Source: Lachnospiraceae bacterium
Lineage (GTDB): Bacteria; Bacillota; Clostridia; Lachnospirales; Lachnospiraceae
Direction: 5' to 3'
DNA: 64,000 nt
NCBI GenBank assembly: GCA_017622875.1
Contig: JAGAQG010000063.1
Coordinates: forward strand, 46,300 to 110,299
Numbering within the stretch: the first letter of the stretch is position 1; each line of letters starts with the position of its first letter. A model generated the notes under the pieces. The model saw only the letters and a list, made by a program, of their open reading frames with translations, searched no databases and was not told the origin of the DNA. Below, piece by piece: positions 35,616 to 43,685 of this stretch. The translations under genes and the position numbers were made by a program.

Positions 35616-36425
35616 TTATTTTTTAACACCGAATTTTTTCTGTCTGTAAGCACGGTTGTATTTTCTTCCGCCTTTATCCATCATCTGAAGTGCTTCACAT
35701 GCGTAGATGGTTCCCATCATATCCATGTTGCATGGGTCCATGATTGCAGAATCAAGACCGGCTTCGATTGCATATGCCATGCAGTTCATGTTGACATATT
35801 TTCTTGCAGGCATTTCAAAACTGATGTTAGAAATTGCGCCGGTAACTTTTACTTCCGGTGCATATTCGTGAATACCGGTAATACAGCGTTCAAAATCTTT
35901 CATAGATGTTGGCATTGTAGATAAAGCCATCACACAAGGGTCAATGTGAAGATTGGATAATTTTACTCCATATTTTACTGCCTTCTCGATAATGGATTTT
36001 GCAATGTCGATTTTTTTCTCACAATCACTTGGAATTCCGTCCTGATCGCATGTTAAACCGACAACATGCCAATCTGTTCCGGCGATTAATGGGAAGATAG
36101 TTTCGCATTTATCACTTTCTTCATTTACAGAGTTTACCATACCAGGTTTTTTTACATGACCTTCCTGTAAAATACGAGCCAGCAATTTTGCATCAGGGCT
36201 GTCGATACAAACTGGTGTATCAGAAACTTCCTGAATGAGATTTAACATCCATAACATGGTGTCATATTCAATTTCTGGTGCCGTACTTGGTGCGCAATCG
36301 ATGAAATGAGCACCGGCCTGTGTCTGCATAATAGCAAGCTGTTTGATTTTTTCATCATCACGGTTTAAGATTGCCTGTTTTACGGAAGGAATCGCACCAT
36401 TTAATTTTTCCCCAATAATAATCAT
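35616..36425 (-). CDS. Methyltetrahydrofolate:corrinoid methyltransferase (pterin-binding, MT-II)
   Basis: A 269-residue DHPS-like barrel of the MtrH/AcsE/MtvA family: IIIGEKLNGAIPSV, AHFIDCAPST, VCIDSPDAKLL, MVNSVNEES, LHIDPCVM, GAISNISFEMPARK. It transfers the methyl group from the corrinoid protein to tetrahydrofolate, feeding the Wood-Ljungdahl pathway. Lies between the MT-I and corrinoid protein genes with 10-12 base gaps. Confidence 0.88.
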   Translation of the reverse strand: MIIIGEKLNGAIPSVKQAILNRDDEKIKQLAIMQTQAGAHFIDCAPSTAPEIEYDTMLWMLNLIQEVSDTPVCIDSPDAKLLARILQEGHVKKPGMVNSVNEESDKCETIFPLIAGTDWHVVGLTCDQDGIPSDCEKKIDIAKSIIEKAVKYGVKLSNLHIDPCVMALSTMPTSMKDFERCITGIHEYAPEVKVTGAISNISFEMPARKYVNMNCMAYAIEAGLDSAIMDPCNMDMMGTIYACEALQMMDKGGRKYNRAYRQKKFGVKK

Positions 36426-36435
36426 ATGTCTGCTC

Positions 36436-37071
36436 CTAGATGTTTGCCCATTCTTTACAAATACTTACTGTAGTCTGTGGACTGTGTGCCCATGCGTCAG
36501 CACCGATGTTCTTACATACGATTTCACTTACAGGGCTTCCGCCAATGATGATCTTCACATCATCCATACCAGCTTCTTTGAAAGCGTCAATTGTTAATTT
36601 CATAGAGTCGATAGCCAGTGTTAATACACCTGAAAGGGCTACAATCTTAATATCATTTTCTTTTGCTGCTTTTACAACATCTGCAGGATCTACGTTAATA
36701 CCTAAATCCAATACTTCAAAGCCTGCAGCTTCAAGGATAGAGCGAACAATATTTTTTCCGATGTCGTGTAAGTCGTCTTTTACTGTACAGAGAATCATTT
36801 TTGCCTTAGATTCGCCGCTGCCGCCAGCAACGAGTGCATCTTTTAAGATTGCGACTGCGTCTGTCATTAATTCACCTGCATAAATTAAATCGCCTACAAA
36901 ATATTCTCCACTTTCAAATAAGCTTCCTACGATGTCCATACCTTTCTGACATGCGTCTAAAGCAGCAGATGCTTCCGCTCCGCCATCTGCCATAACCTGT
37001 TCAAGAATTTCTTTCACTGTGTCTTCATCCAGGTCTCCCATTGCATTTTTTAATAATTCAAAATCTGCCAT
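36436..37071 (-). CDS. Corrinoid (B12-binding) methyl carrier protein
   Basis: A 211-residue carrier with an N-terminal helical cap (1-90) and a C-terminal Rossmann-like B12 domain. The lower-ligand motif DLHDIG has His102, followed by NIVRSILEAAGFEVLDLG and IIIGGSPVSEIV. Matches MtvC/MtgC/MtaC in length and order. First gene of the operon. It shuttles the methyl group between MT-I and MT-II. Confidence 0.93.
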   Translation of the reverse strand: MADFELLKNAMGDLDEDTVKEILEQVMADGGAEASAALDACQKGMDIVGSLFESGEYFVGDLIYAGELMTDAVAILKDALVAGGSGESKAKMILCTVKDDLHDIGKNIVRSILEAAGFEVLDLGINVDPADVVKAAKENDIKIVALSGVLTLAIDSMKLTIDAFKEAGMDDVKIIIGGSPVSEIVCKNIGADAWAHSPQTTVSICKEWANI

Positions 37072-37093
37072 AAAAATACCTCCTGTATGGTTA

Positions 37094-37141
37094 AATTACC
37101 TTGGTAATTAAAATATATCATAATTAAATTACCAGTGTCAA
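37094..37141 (-). promoter_or_regulatory. Promoter and operator of the corrinoid operon
   Basis: Minus-strand TTGACA (37136-37141), 18 bases and TATATT (37112-37117). A palindrome AATTACC-TT-GGTAATT (37094-37109) covers the likely start of transcription and one half-site AATTACC (37127-37133) overlaps the spacer. This looks like a repressor site, perhaps for the TetR protein nearby. Confidence 0.7.
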
Positions 37142-37269
37142 TTTTGCGGGGAGCCTATTTAGGGGTGTTTGAAAATTTTAGCTACACTCTGGAAAAAAGT
37201 GTAGCTTGAGAAAGGCTTTTAAGTCGTATTAACATGTGATTAAGATGATGATTTTTAAGGGGGAGAATC

Positions 37270-38766
37270 ATGAAATATCATGTGAAAATTATGCCTGCAA
37301 ATGTAAGTTTTTCAGTTGAGGAAAACACAAATTTAATGACGTTGCTTCGCCGGGAAAGTCAGCCAATCGAAGCTCCGTGCGGAGGGAAAGGCAGCTGCCG
37401 AAAATGTATGGTTGAAATTGAGGGTCAGGATATGCTTGCATGCCAGACGTTTGTGGATCGCGATATGACAGTTCAGTTAAAAAAACGTACTTCTGCAGAG
37501 ATTCTTATGACAGACGAATACAGAAGATGTTCTACAGATTTGGAAAATGGAGAATATGCACTGGCATTCGATATTGGAACAACGACTATGGTGGGATATT
37601 TGTTGAACCATATAGGAGAACAGATTGCGGTTGCAAGTATGTTGAATCCGCAATCTGTTTATGGCGCGGATGTTGTAACACGTATTCAGGCTGCAATTGC
37701 CGGAGAAAGCGGGAATTTAACCGTGGCTGTCAGAATGGCCATCGAAAGTCTGACAGAGCAAATGTGTACAAAGGTTCATATATCTACAAAAAAGATTAAA
37801 AGAGTTGCAGTTGTGGCAAATCCCTGCATGCATCAATTGTTTTTTGGGATTCCGGTAGACAACCTGGCGCAGATACCATTTACACCGGTTTTGGCAAAAG
37901 TGGATACGATTCCTGCAAAAGAGATCATACAAGGATGTCCTAATGCTCAGCTTTTCATTGTACCTGACATATCAGGATATGTTGGAGCGGACACCGTTGG
38001 ATGTATTCTTTCTACAGGAATGTATGAAAATGAGAAAAATATTCTGATGGTGGACATTGGAACCAACGGAGAAATGGTGCTTGGAAACCGAAATGGTATG
38101 GCAGCATGTTCTACAGCAGCCGGTCCAGCTTTAGAGGGAGCTAATATTCAGTTTGGTATGAGAGGTGCCAAAGGAGCTGTCGACCATGTCTGGGCGGAAA
38201 ATGGAAAGATCTACTGCCATGTCATCGGTGAAGTGAAAGCGGCAGGAATCTGTGGTTCCGGCTTAATTGATGCCGCAGCAGTACTTCTTGAAAATGGAAT
38301 GATTAACAAGAGAGGACGCATAAGAACAGTAAAAGGAACAGAGCCGTTTGATGAATATATCAGGGAAAAAGATGGACAAAGAGTTGTGTATTTGACAGAA
38401 GAAATTTATCTGACACAAAATGACATCAGAGAAGTCCAGCTTGCCAAAGGCGCGATTGCTGCTGGAATTCTGTTAATGTGTGAACATATGAAGGTTCCGG
38501 TAGAAGAAATTTCAGAAGTGCTTCTTGCGGGTGCTTTTGGAAGCTATATTAATCCGGAAAGTGCCTGTAGAATTGGTCTGTTACCAAAAGAATTAGAAGG
38601 CAGGATTCGTGCTGTGGGGAATGCAGCGGGAAATGGTTCTAAATTAATGGCATGCAGCAAAGAACAGCTGCAAAAAACAGAAATATTTTTAAGAAAAACT
38701 GAGTCGCTGGAGCTGGCATCTTTACCGCAATTCCAGCATTGTTTTGCGCAGAATATGTTTTTCTAA
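37270..38766 (+). CDS. Corrinoid-activating protein (RACo/RamA-like ASKHA ATPase)
   Basis: A 498-residue reductive activator of corrinoid proteins. N-terminal 2Fe-2S ferredoxin domain with Cys37, Cys43, Cys46 and Cys58 (APCGGKGSCRKC). Then a linker and an ASKHA ATPase fold (FDIGTTTMVGYL near 98; MVDIGTNGEMVLG; GICGSGLIDAAA; LAGAFGSYINPESA). It uses ATP to return Co(II) to Co(I) in the carrier protein. Divergent from the corrinoid operon by 198 bases. Confidence 0.9.
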   Translation: MKYHVKIMPANVSFSVEENTNLMTLLRRESQPIEAPCGGKGSCRKCMVEIEGQDMLACQTFVDRDMTVQLKKRTSAEILMTDEYRRCSTDLENGEYALAFDIGTTTMVGYLLNHIGEQIAVASMLNPQSVYGADVVTRIQAAIAGESGNLTVAVRMAIESLTEQMCTKVHISTKKIKRVAVVANPCMHQLFFGIPVDNLAQIPFTPVLAKVDTIPAKEIIQGCPNAQLFIVPDISGYVGADTVGCILSTGMYENEKNILMVDIGTNGEMVLGNRNGMAACSTAAGPALEGANIQFGMRGAKGAVDHVWAENGKIYCHVIGEVKAAGICGSGLIDAAAVLLENGMINKRGRIRTVKGTEPFDEYIREKDGQRVVYLTEEIYLTQNDIREVQLAKGAIAAGILLMCEHMKVPVEEISEVLLAGAFGSYINPESACRIGLLPKELEGRIRAVGNAAGNGSKLMACSKEQLQKTEIFLRKTESLELASLPQFQHCFAQNMFF

Positions 38767-38779
38767 TAGAGGTAAAAAG

Positions 38780-39307
38780 ATGGAACGTTGGATAAAAAAG
38801 GCAAAGGAAATTGGATTTTATGAGGCAGTAAGATTGGATATTGCCACATTAAAGCCGATGAAAGAAGTTCGTGAAATGTGTAATGCGGATAAATGTCGTG
38901 CATACGGAAAAAACTGGACATGTCCGCCATATTGCGGAAGCATTGAAGAATGCGGAGAAAAAATGTCAAAGTATCAGAATGGAATTTTGGTTCAGACCGT
39001 TGGAAAGATGCAGAAGGCAATCGAATATAAAACAATCGTTGCTACAGAAAAAAAACATTTGGAAATGTTTCACAGGTTATGCGAGGAAGTGAGAAGAGCA
39101 TATCCGGATGCATTGTGTCTGGGTGCAGGCGGATGCAGAATCTGTGCAAAATGTGCTTACCCGGAGCCTTGCCGATTTCCGGAGAAAGCATGCTCTTCCA
39201 TGGAAGGATATGGACTGTTTGTTACACAGGTCTGTAAGGACAATCAGGTGCCTTATTATCATGGAGAGAAAACGATTGCTTATACGTCATGTATTTTATT
39301 TGCCTAG
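38780..39307 (+). CDS. DUF2284 metal-binding protein
   Basis: A 175-residue protein with many Cys: CNADKCRAYGKNWTCPPYCG near the N-terminus and GGCRICAKCAYPEPCRFPEKACSSMEGYG in the middle, the signature of DUF2284 (predicted metal binding). The ATG at 38780 follows an AGAGG; the frame is open upstream over the end of the activator gene. DUF2284 genes often accompany corrinoid methyltransferase activators, as here (13 bases after); the role is unknown. Confidence 0.87.
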   Translation: MERWIKKAKEIGFYEAVRLDIATLKPMKEVREMCNADKCRAYGKNWTCPPYCGSIEECGEKMSKYQNGILVQTVGKMQKAIEYKTIVATEKKHLEMFHRLCEEVRRAYPDALCLGAGGCRICAKCAYPEPCRFPEKACSSMEGYGLFVTQVCKDNQVPYYHGEKTIAYTSCILFA

Positions 39308-39317
39308 AAAGAGGCAG

Positions 39318-39350
39318 CCCCCAGAGAAATGAATCTCTGGGGGTTCAATT
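39318..39350. terminator. Terminator, DUF2284 gene / pyrophosphatase gene
   Basis: CCCCCAGAGA and TCTCTGGGGG form a perfect 10-bp stem; genes converge here. The T tract after it is weak (TTCAATT). Confidence 0.75.
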
Positions 39351-39358
39351 AGGGAAAG

Positions 39359-41005
39359 TTACGCCTGTAATGCTTGCATTAACTTGGGAAGTAACTGTTT
39401 CTTTCTTGAAATAATGTCTTTCAGACTGCAGCAATGATCTACTACAGGAACATCGTATGCATGGGCAATTAGCTGTTCGCAGCCTTTACCGTAGCATATA
39501 AGCTCAGTAGATTTGTTCATGATATTAGTAAGCATGAAAAACAGCATATGTACACCGTGATTTTTATATTCTGTTTCGATATAAGGTATCAGACGGTTTT
39601 TAATATCAGACAGCGCGTCTTCAGACATGAAGCTGATTTGCCCAATTCCCAAAGTGGTATCTTCGATAATATATTTCTTATAATCCTGATAAAAAATTTC
39701 CTCTGATGTTTTATCGGAAAAATTGCTGCCGGCTCTAAACATCTGTCTTGCGAATTCTTCGATTTGAATCCCTGCCATAAATGAAAGGGCGTTGGCGGCA
39801 GAGATGTCTAAGGGTGTACAGGTTGGAGAACGGAACATTAATGTATCAGACAAAATTGCGGCACACAAACAACCCGCAATCTGGGAAGGGATATCAAGAG
39901 CAAGCTCCTGATAAATCTGATATATAATTGTAGCTGTACACCCTACTGGTTGATTTCTGAACAGAACCGGCTGGAAGGTTTCTAAAGAGCCAATTCTGTG
40001 ATGGTCAATAATTTCCAGAATTTCTGCATCATCGATATTGTCAATGGTTTGAGATCTTTCATTATGATCTACAAGAATCAGCTGCTTTTTCCTGATATTT
40101 AACAGACTGCTTCTGGAAATGGTTCCCATGTACTTTCCTTTGGAGTTTACAACAGGAAATTCGCGGAAACGGTTTTTAGTCATAATATCTTTAACTTGTT
40201 CAATATAATCGTCTTTTCTAAAAGTAATCAAATCGTCTTTTTTCATAAAATAGCGAATTGGAATACTCTGGTGAATCAGACGGGTTACAGTAAATACGTC
40301 ATAAGGAGTTAAAATAATGACGATATTTTTTGCTGCAGCTAAGGTCTGAATGGATTTTGAAATTTTGGAACCCATGCAGACGATCATGCAGCTTACATTT
40401 ACATCAATGGCGCATAATTGGGCATCTGTACGATTTCCAACAATGACAAGATCGTTTTCTCCAATCAGGTTTTCCATCATATCCGGCTGGGAAGCACCAC
40501 TCCAGACTTTCCCCTTTTCAAAACAGGAAGTTTCATCACCTGTAATAATTTGTCCATCCAGAGTATCTGCGATATCACTATATTTTGGAGCTGCCTGTGA
40601 AAGAATCGTATTATCATAGGCGTTCATGCATGATTTTGCAATATCTCCGCGAGTAATCAGCCCTTCTAAAATACCGTCTTCATTAACGACAGGAAGAGTT
40701 CCTGCATTGTATTCCTGCATTAATTTCCAGGCACGTTTGATAGACATATTTTTGTCTGCACCAGGAGTTTCACGCATTTCCAGGTCTTTTACCTGATTTT
40801 GCACATCTGGTAAGTAACCAGGAATCGGAACCTGAAAAAAGTTTAGAACATAAGTGGTTTCTTCGTTGATTGAGCCGGCACGCTTTGGGATATATTTTCC
40901 CTTGCAGGTACGATTTTTAATGTCAGCATAGGCAATGGCTGAACAAATGGAATCTGTATCCGGATTCCTGTGACCGATGATGAATATTTTTGCTTCTTTT
41001 TTCAA
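39359..41005 (-). CDS. Mn-dependent inorganic pyrophosphatase with CBS and DRTGG regulatory domains
   Basis: Family II pyrophosphatase of about 548 residues: DHH catalytic part (IIGHRNPDTDSICSA), CBS pair and DRTGG domain inserted (about 70-290), then LVDHNERSQ, IDHHRIG and the DHHA2 domain. The CBS domains bind adenine nucleotides in this family. I place the start at a TTG (41003-41005) because AAGGAG lies 6 bases upstream and the next residues MKKEAKIFIIGHRN fit the family; an ATG at 41059 is in frame but lies in a hairpin. Confidence 0.88.
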   Translation of the reverse strand: MKKEAKIFIIGHRNPDTDSICSAIAYADIKNRTCKGKYIPKRAGSINEETTYVLNFFQVPIPGYLPDVQNQVKDLEMRETPGADKNMSIKRAWKLMQEYNAGTLPVVNEDGILEGLITRGDIAKSCMNAYDNTILSQAAPKYSDIADTLDGQIITGDETSCFEKGKVWSGASQPDMMENLIGENDLVIVGNRTDAQLCAIDVNVSCMIVCMGSKISKSIQTLAAAKNIVIILTPYDVFTVTRLIHQSIPIRYFMKKDDLITFRKDDYIEQVKDIMTKNRFREFPVVNSKGKYMGTISRSSLLNIRKKQLILVDHNERSQTIDNIDDAEILEIIDHHRIGSLETFQPVLFRNQPVGCTATIIYQIYQELALDIPSQIAGCLCAAILSDTLMFRSPTCTPLDISAANALSFMAGIQIEEFARQMFRAGSNFSDKTSEEIFYQDYKKYIIEDTTLGIGQISFMSEDALSDIKNRLIPYIETEYKNHGVHMLFFMLTNIMNKSTELICYGKGCEQLIAHAYDVPVVDHCCSLKDIISRKKQLLPKLMQALQA

Positions 41006-41046
41006 GGCGGACTCCTTAGCAGATTGTAGCAGATTGATTAGTTGCA

Positions 41047-41076
41047 TGAAAAGGAGCATTAGATGCTCCTTTTCTT
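41047..41076. repeat. Perfect hairpin upstream of the pyrophosphatase start
   Basis: GAAAAGGAGCAT and ATGCTCCTTTTC form a 12-bp stem around three bases. Read on the minus strand it contains an AGGAG and an in-frame ATG, which the stem would hide. Flanked by T-rich sequence on both sides, it could also act as a leader terminator. Confidence 0.6.
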
Positions 41077-41359
41077 ACACACATATCTTTCATAACACGC
41101 AGTATTGAGTGTACGCATCTGATTTTAAAAAATTACTATATGTCTACTTTTATACAATTATTCATATTTAGATGGAGGCTAGAAAATAGTTACTGCGTTC
41201 AAAAGATATGTATATATACGATTGATTTATGGATATTATAACCAAATATATGACAAAAATCGGCAACAGTATTGTCGAAAATGTATTTCTAAAATAGAAA
41301 AAAATATTTTAATATACAGATATAGAATCAATCTCCCTTCTTTATGAAATCATATAAAC

Positions 41360-41393
41360 AGAGCCGGGAATCTGTGGCAGGATTCCCGGCTCT
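41360..41393 (+). repeat. GC-rich hairpin before the SirTM gene
   Basis: AGAGCCGGGAATC (41360-41372) and GATTCCCGGCTCT (41381-41393) form a 13-bp stem about 60 bases ahead of the SirTM start. No T run follows, so a leader structure rather than a normal terminator is likely. Confidence 0.55.
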
Positions 41394-41454
41394 GGCAATT
41401 TATGGAAGAGAGCGTCATGCAACCGGAAACAAATTAAAAGAGAGGTTTGAACGT

Positions 41455-42303
41455 ATGAGAGTGGATAATATTTTTAACTTGAAAGATGTTTTAGATGCTG
41501 CGGATGCAGTACTCGTTGGCGCAGGCGCAGGATTATCAGCTTCAGCAGGATGCGTTTATTCAGGAGAACGCTTTGAAAACAGGTTTGGAGATTTTATTGA
41601 GAAATATGGTTTTAAGGATATGTATTCGGCCAGCTTTTTTGATTTTCCAAAACAGGAAGAATTTTGGGCATTTTGGAGCAGAATGACTTATTACGAAAGA
41701 TACTGTCCGGTTCCGAAACCGCGGGTTTTTGAAGATTTACTGCATTTGATTGAGAAGAAAGATTATTTCGTGCTTACCACAAATGGAGATCACATTTTTC
41801 AGAGGATGGGATTTGATAAGAAACGATTATTTTATACACAGGGTGATTTTGGACTTTGGCAATGCAAAAAACCATGTCATCAGGAAACTTACGATAATGA
41901 AACGGAAGTTTTAGAAATGTTTGAACAGCAGAGGAACATGGAAATTCCATCAGAACTGATTCCAAAGTGTCCTAAATGCGGTGGTTTCATGTATCCTAAT
42001 TTAAGAGGTGGTTCATGGTTTGTGCAGGATGAAGGCTGGTATCAGGCTGCAGCAGCATATGAAGCATTTGTAGGGAAACATAAAAATTCGAAGATTGTAT
42101 ATCTGGATCTTGGGACAGGATGTAATACTCTGGGAATAATTAAGCTGCCATTTATGCAAATGACACGTTATAATAAAAAAGCTGTTTATGTAGCAATTAA
42201 TACCAATCCCATATATGCACCTCCGTGGCTTGAAAAGCAATCAATTGTGATAAAAGATGATATTGGGAATGCGCTTCAAAAAATGGTGGAGTTGGAGTCA
42301 TGA
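41455..42303 (+). CDS. SirTM-class sirtuin (macrodomain-linked ADP-ribosyltransferase)
   Basis: A 282-residue sirtuin-fold protein of the class M type described in Firmicutes and fungi, which ADP-ribosylates proteins. Features: NAD site VGAGAGLSASAG near residue 23, TTNGDHIFQ in place of the usual TQNID, QGD where sirtuins have the catalytic His-Gly (SirTM is reported to lack the His), and two Cys pairs (WQCKKPC, CPKCGG) for zinc. The ATG at 41455 is preceded by AGAGAGG; an upstream frame starts at 41344 across the hairpin. Overlaps the macrodomain gene by 4 bases. Confidence 0.88.
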   Translation: MRVDNIFNLKDVLDAADAVLVGAGAGLSASAGCVYSGERFENRFGDFIEKYGFKDMYSASFFDFPKQEEFWAFWSRMTYYERYCPVPKPRVFEDLLHLIEKKDYFVLTTNGDHIFQRMGFDKKRLFYTQGDFGLWQCKKPCHQETYDNETEVLEMFEQQRNMEIPSELIPKCPKCGGFMYPNLRGGSWFVQDEGWYQAAAAYEAFVGKHKNSKIVYLDLGTGCNTLGIIKLPFMQMTRYNKKAVYVAINTNPIYAPPWLEKQSIVIKDDIGNALQKMVELES

Positions 42304-43082
42304 ATCAGGAAGAAAGAAGAATTTGGCTGATTAAGGAGCTGCAAAAAGAAAAATTACACTATAGGAGAATAAAAATTCCGTCTGATGAAAAAGGGCAGTG
42401 TGAGTTATTACGCTCTTTGCTTAATGTTCGTCCTCCTGTTCCTGTTTCAAATGATTTTTTGGAAATTCAGGATGAATACTTGAGAGTGCGAAATATTCAG
42501 AGAGGGATTACTGAAATTGAAGATTTAAATCCTGTGAAAGCGGATAAACGTTTGTTTTTATGGAAGGGAGATATCACAACTTTAAAGTGCGATGCGATTG
42601 TGAATGCAGCCAATTCACAGATGCTTGGATGTTTTCAGCCAATGCACGGGTGTATTGATAATTTCATTCATACTTACGCAGGGGTTCAGCTTCGCTTGAA
42701 ATGTAACGAGCTTATGCAAAAGCAGGGGTATGAAGAGCCAACTGGGCAGGCAAAAATCACACCGGCATATAATCTGCCGTCTAAGTATGTTTTGCACACA
42801 GTGGGACCGATTGTTCGTTGGGAAGTCACAGAAAGTGAGAGAATGTTATTAAAAAACTGTTATCGTTCCTGTCTGGAATTGGCAGAGGCAAATGGCATAG
42901 AATCGATAGCATTTTGCTGCATTTCTACAGGAGTGTTTTGCTTTCCGAGGAAGCCGGCAGCAGAAATTGCAGTTTCCACAGTTTTGGAATTTTTGAAAAA
43001 ATCCGATAATATTAAGAAGGTTATTTTTAATGTATTCAAGGATGAAGACTTGAATATATATAACAAAATATTAAATACTTAG
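42300..43082 (+). CDS. Zinc-containing macrodomain ADP-ribosyl hydrolase
   Basis: A 260-residue protein. Residues 1-90 are an N-terminal extension; the macrodomain runs from WKGDITTLKCDAIVNAANS (ADP-ribose site) through MLGCFQPMHGCIDNFIH (Cys-His-Cys zinc site of the Zn-macro class) to STGVFCFPRKPAAEIAV. It removes ADP-ribose added by SirTM. The start ATG overlaps the SirTM stop (ATGA), so both are co-translated. Confidence 0.92.
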   Translation: MNQEERRIWLIKELQKEKLHYRRIKIPSDEKGQCELLRSLLNVRPPVPVSNDFLEIQDEYLRVRNIQRGITEIEDLNPVKADKRLFLWKGDITTLKCDAIVNAANSQMLGCFQPMHGCIDNFIHTYAGVQLRLKCNELMQKQGYEEPTGQAKITPAYNLPSKYVLHTVGPIVRWEVTESERMLLKNCYRSCLELAEANGIESIAFCCISTGVFCFPRKPAAEIAVSTVLEFLKKSDNIKKVIFNVFKDEDLNIYNKILNT

Positions 43083-43090
43083 GAGAAACT

Positions 43091-43618
43091 ATGAATACAT
43101 TACAAACAATTTTCAGCAGAAAATCAGTAAGAAGTTTTAATGGTCATTTATCAGAGGAAGAACTTTCAAATATTTTGAGAGTAGCGTATGCATCGCCGGT
43201 TGGCAGAGCAATGTATGAGAATGTTCATTTGACAGTTATTACAAAAGAAGAACTGTTAAACAAAATCAGTGCCAATGCAGCGGAATTTTTTAAAAATCCA
43301 GCAATGAATCCTCTTTATTATGCACCGATGTATATCCTGGTATCTGCAAAACTTGCTGGAGCAGCAGATAATGTTGGATATTCCAATTGTGCGACAATCG
43401 TAGAAAACATGGCACTTGCAGCGGTGGAACTGGGACTGGGCGCATGCCATATCTGGGGAGCGACCATTGCGCTTTCGCAGAATGCAGAATTGGTAAAAGA
43501 ACTGAATCTTCCGGAAGGGTTCACACCATGTTGCGGTTTGATTCTCGGAAAAACTGATGCAGTTTATGAAGAAAGAGAAATTTTGGAAAACAGAATTCAG
43601 ACAGCATATATAAAATAG
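43091..43618 (+). CDS. Nitroreductase-family protein in the SirTM operon
   Basis: A 175-residue FMN reductase-fold protein (TIFSRKSVRSFNGHLSEEEL for FMN binding; LGLGACHIWGATIAL; GLILGKTDA at the end). Eight bases after the macrodomain stop with a GGAG site, so part of the operon. SirTM operons of other Firmicutes often contain an oxidoreductase. Substrate unknown. Confidence 0.87.
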   Translation: MNTLQTIFSRKSVRSFNGHLSEEELSNILRVAYASPVGRAMYENVHLTVITKEELLNKISANAAEFFKNPAMNPLYYAPMYILVSAKLAGAADNVGYSNCATIVENMALAAVELGLGACHIWGATIALSQNAELVKELNLPEGFTPCCGLILGKTDAVYEEREILENRIQTAYIK

Positions 43619-43646
43619 AATCATTGTTGATTTTTCCGTATAATAA

Positions 43647-43684
43647 ATGGCGCTTTCTGAAATTATAAAGAAAGCGCCATGAAA
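43647..43684. terminator. Bidirectional terminator, nitroreductase / butyrate kinase
   Basis: ATGGCGCTTTCT and AGAAAGCGCCAT form a perfect 12-bp stem between convergent genes. Confidence 0.8.
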
Positions 43685-43685
43685 T

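Noticed and set aside
37181-37205. GCTACACT / AGTGTAGC hairpin before the corrinoid activator gene
   Set aside because: An 8-bp stem without T tail; could be a leader structure, but too little evidence to call it a riboswitch, and no cobalamin-box was seen.
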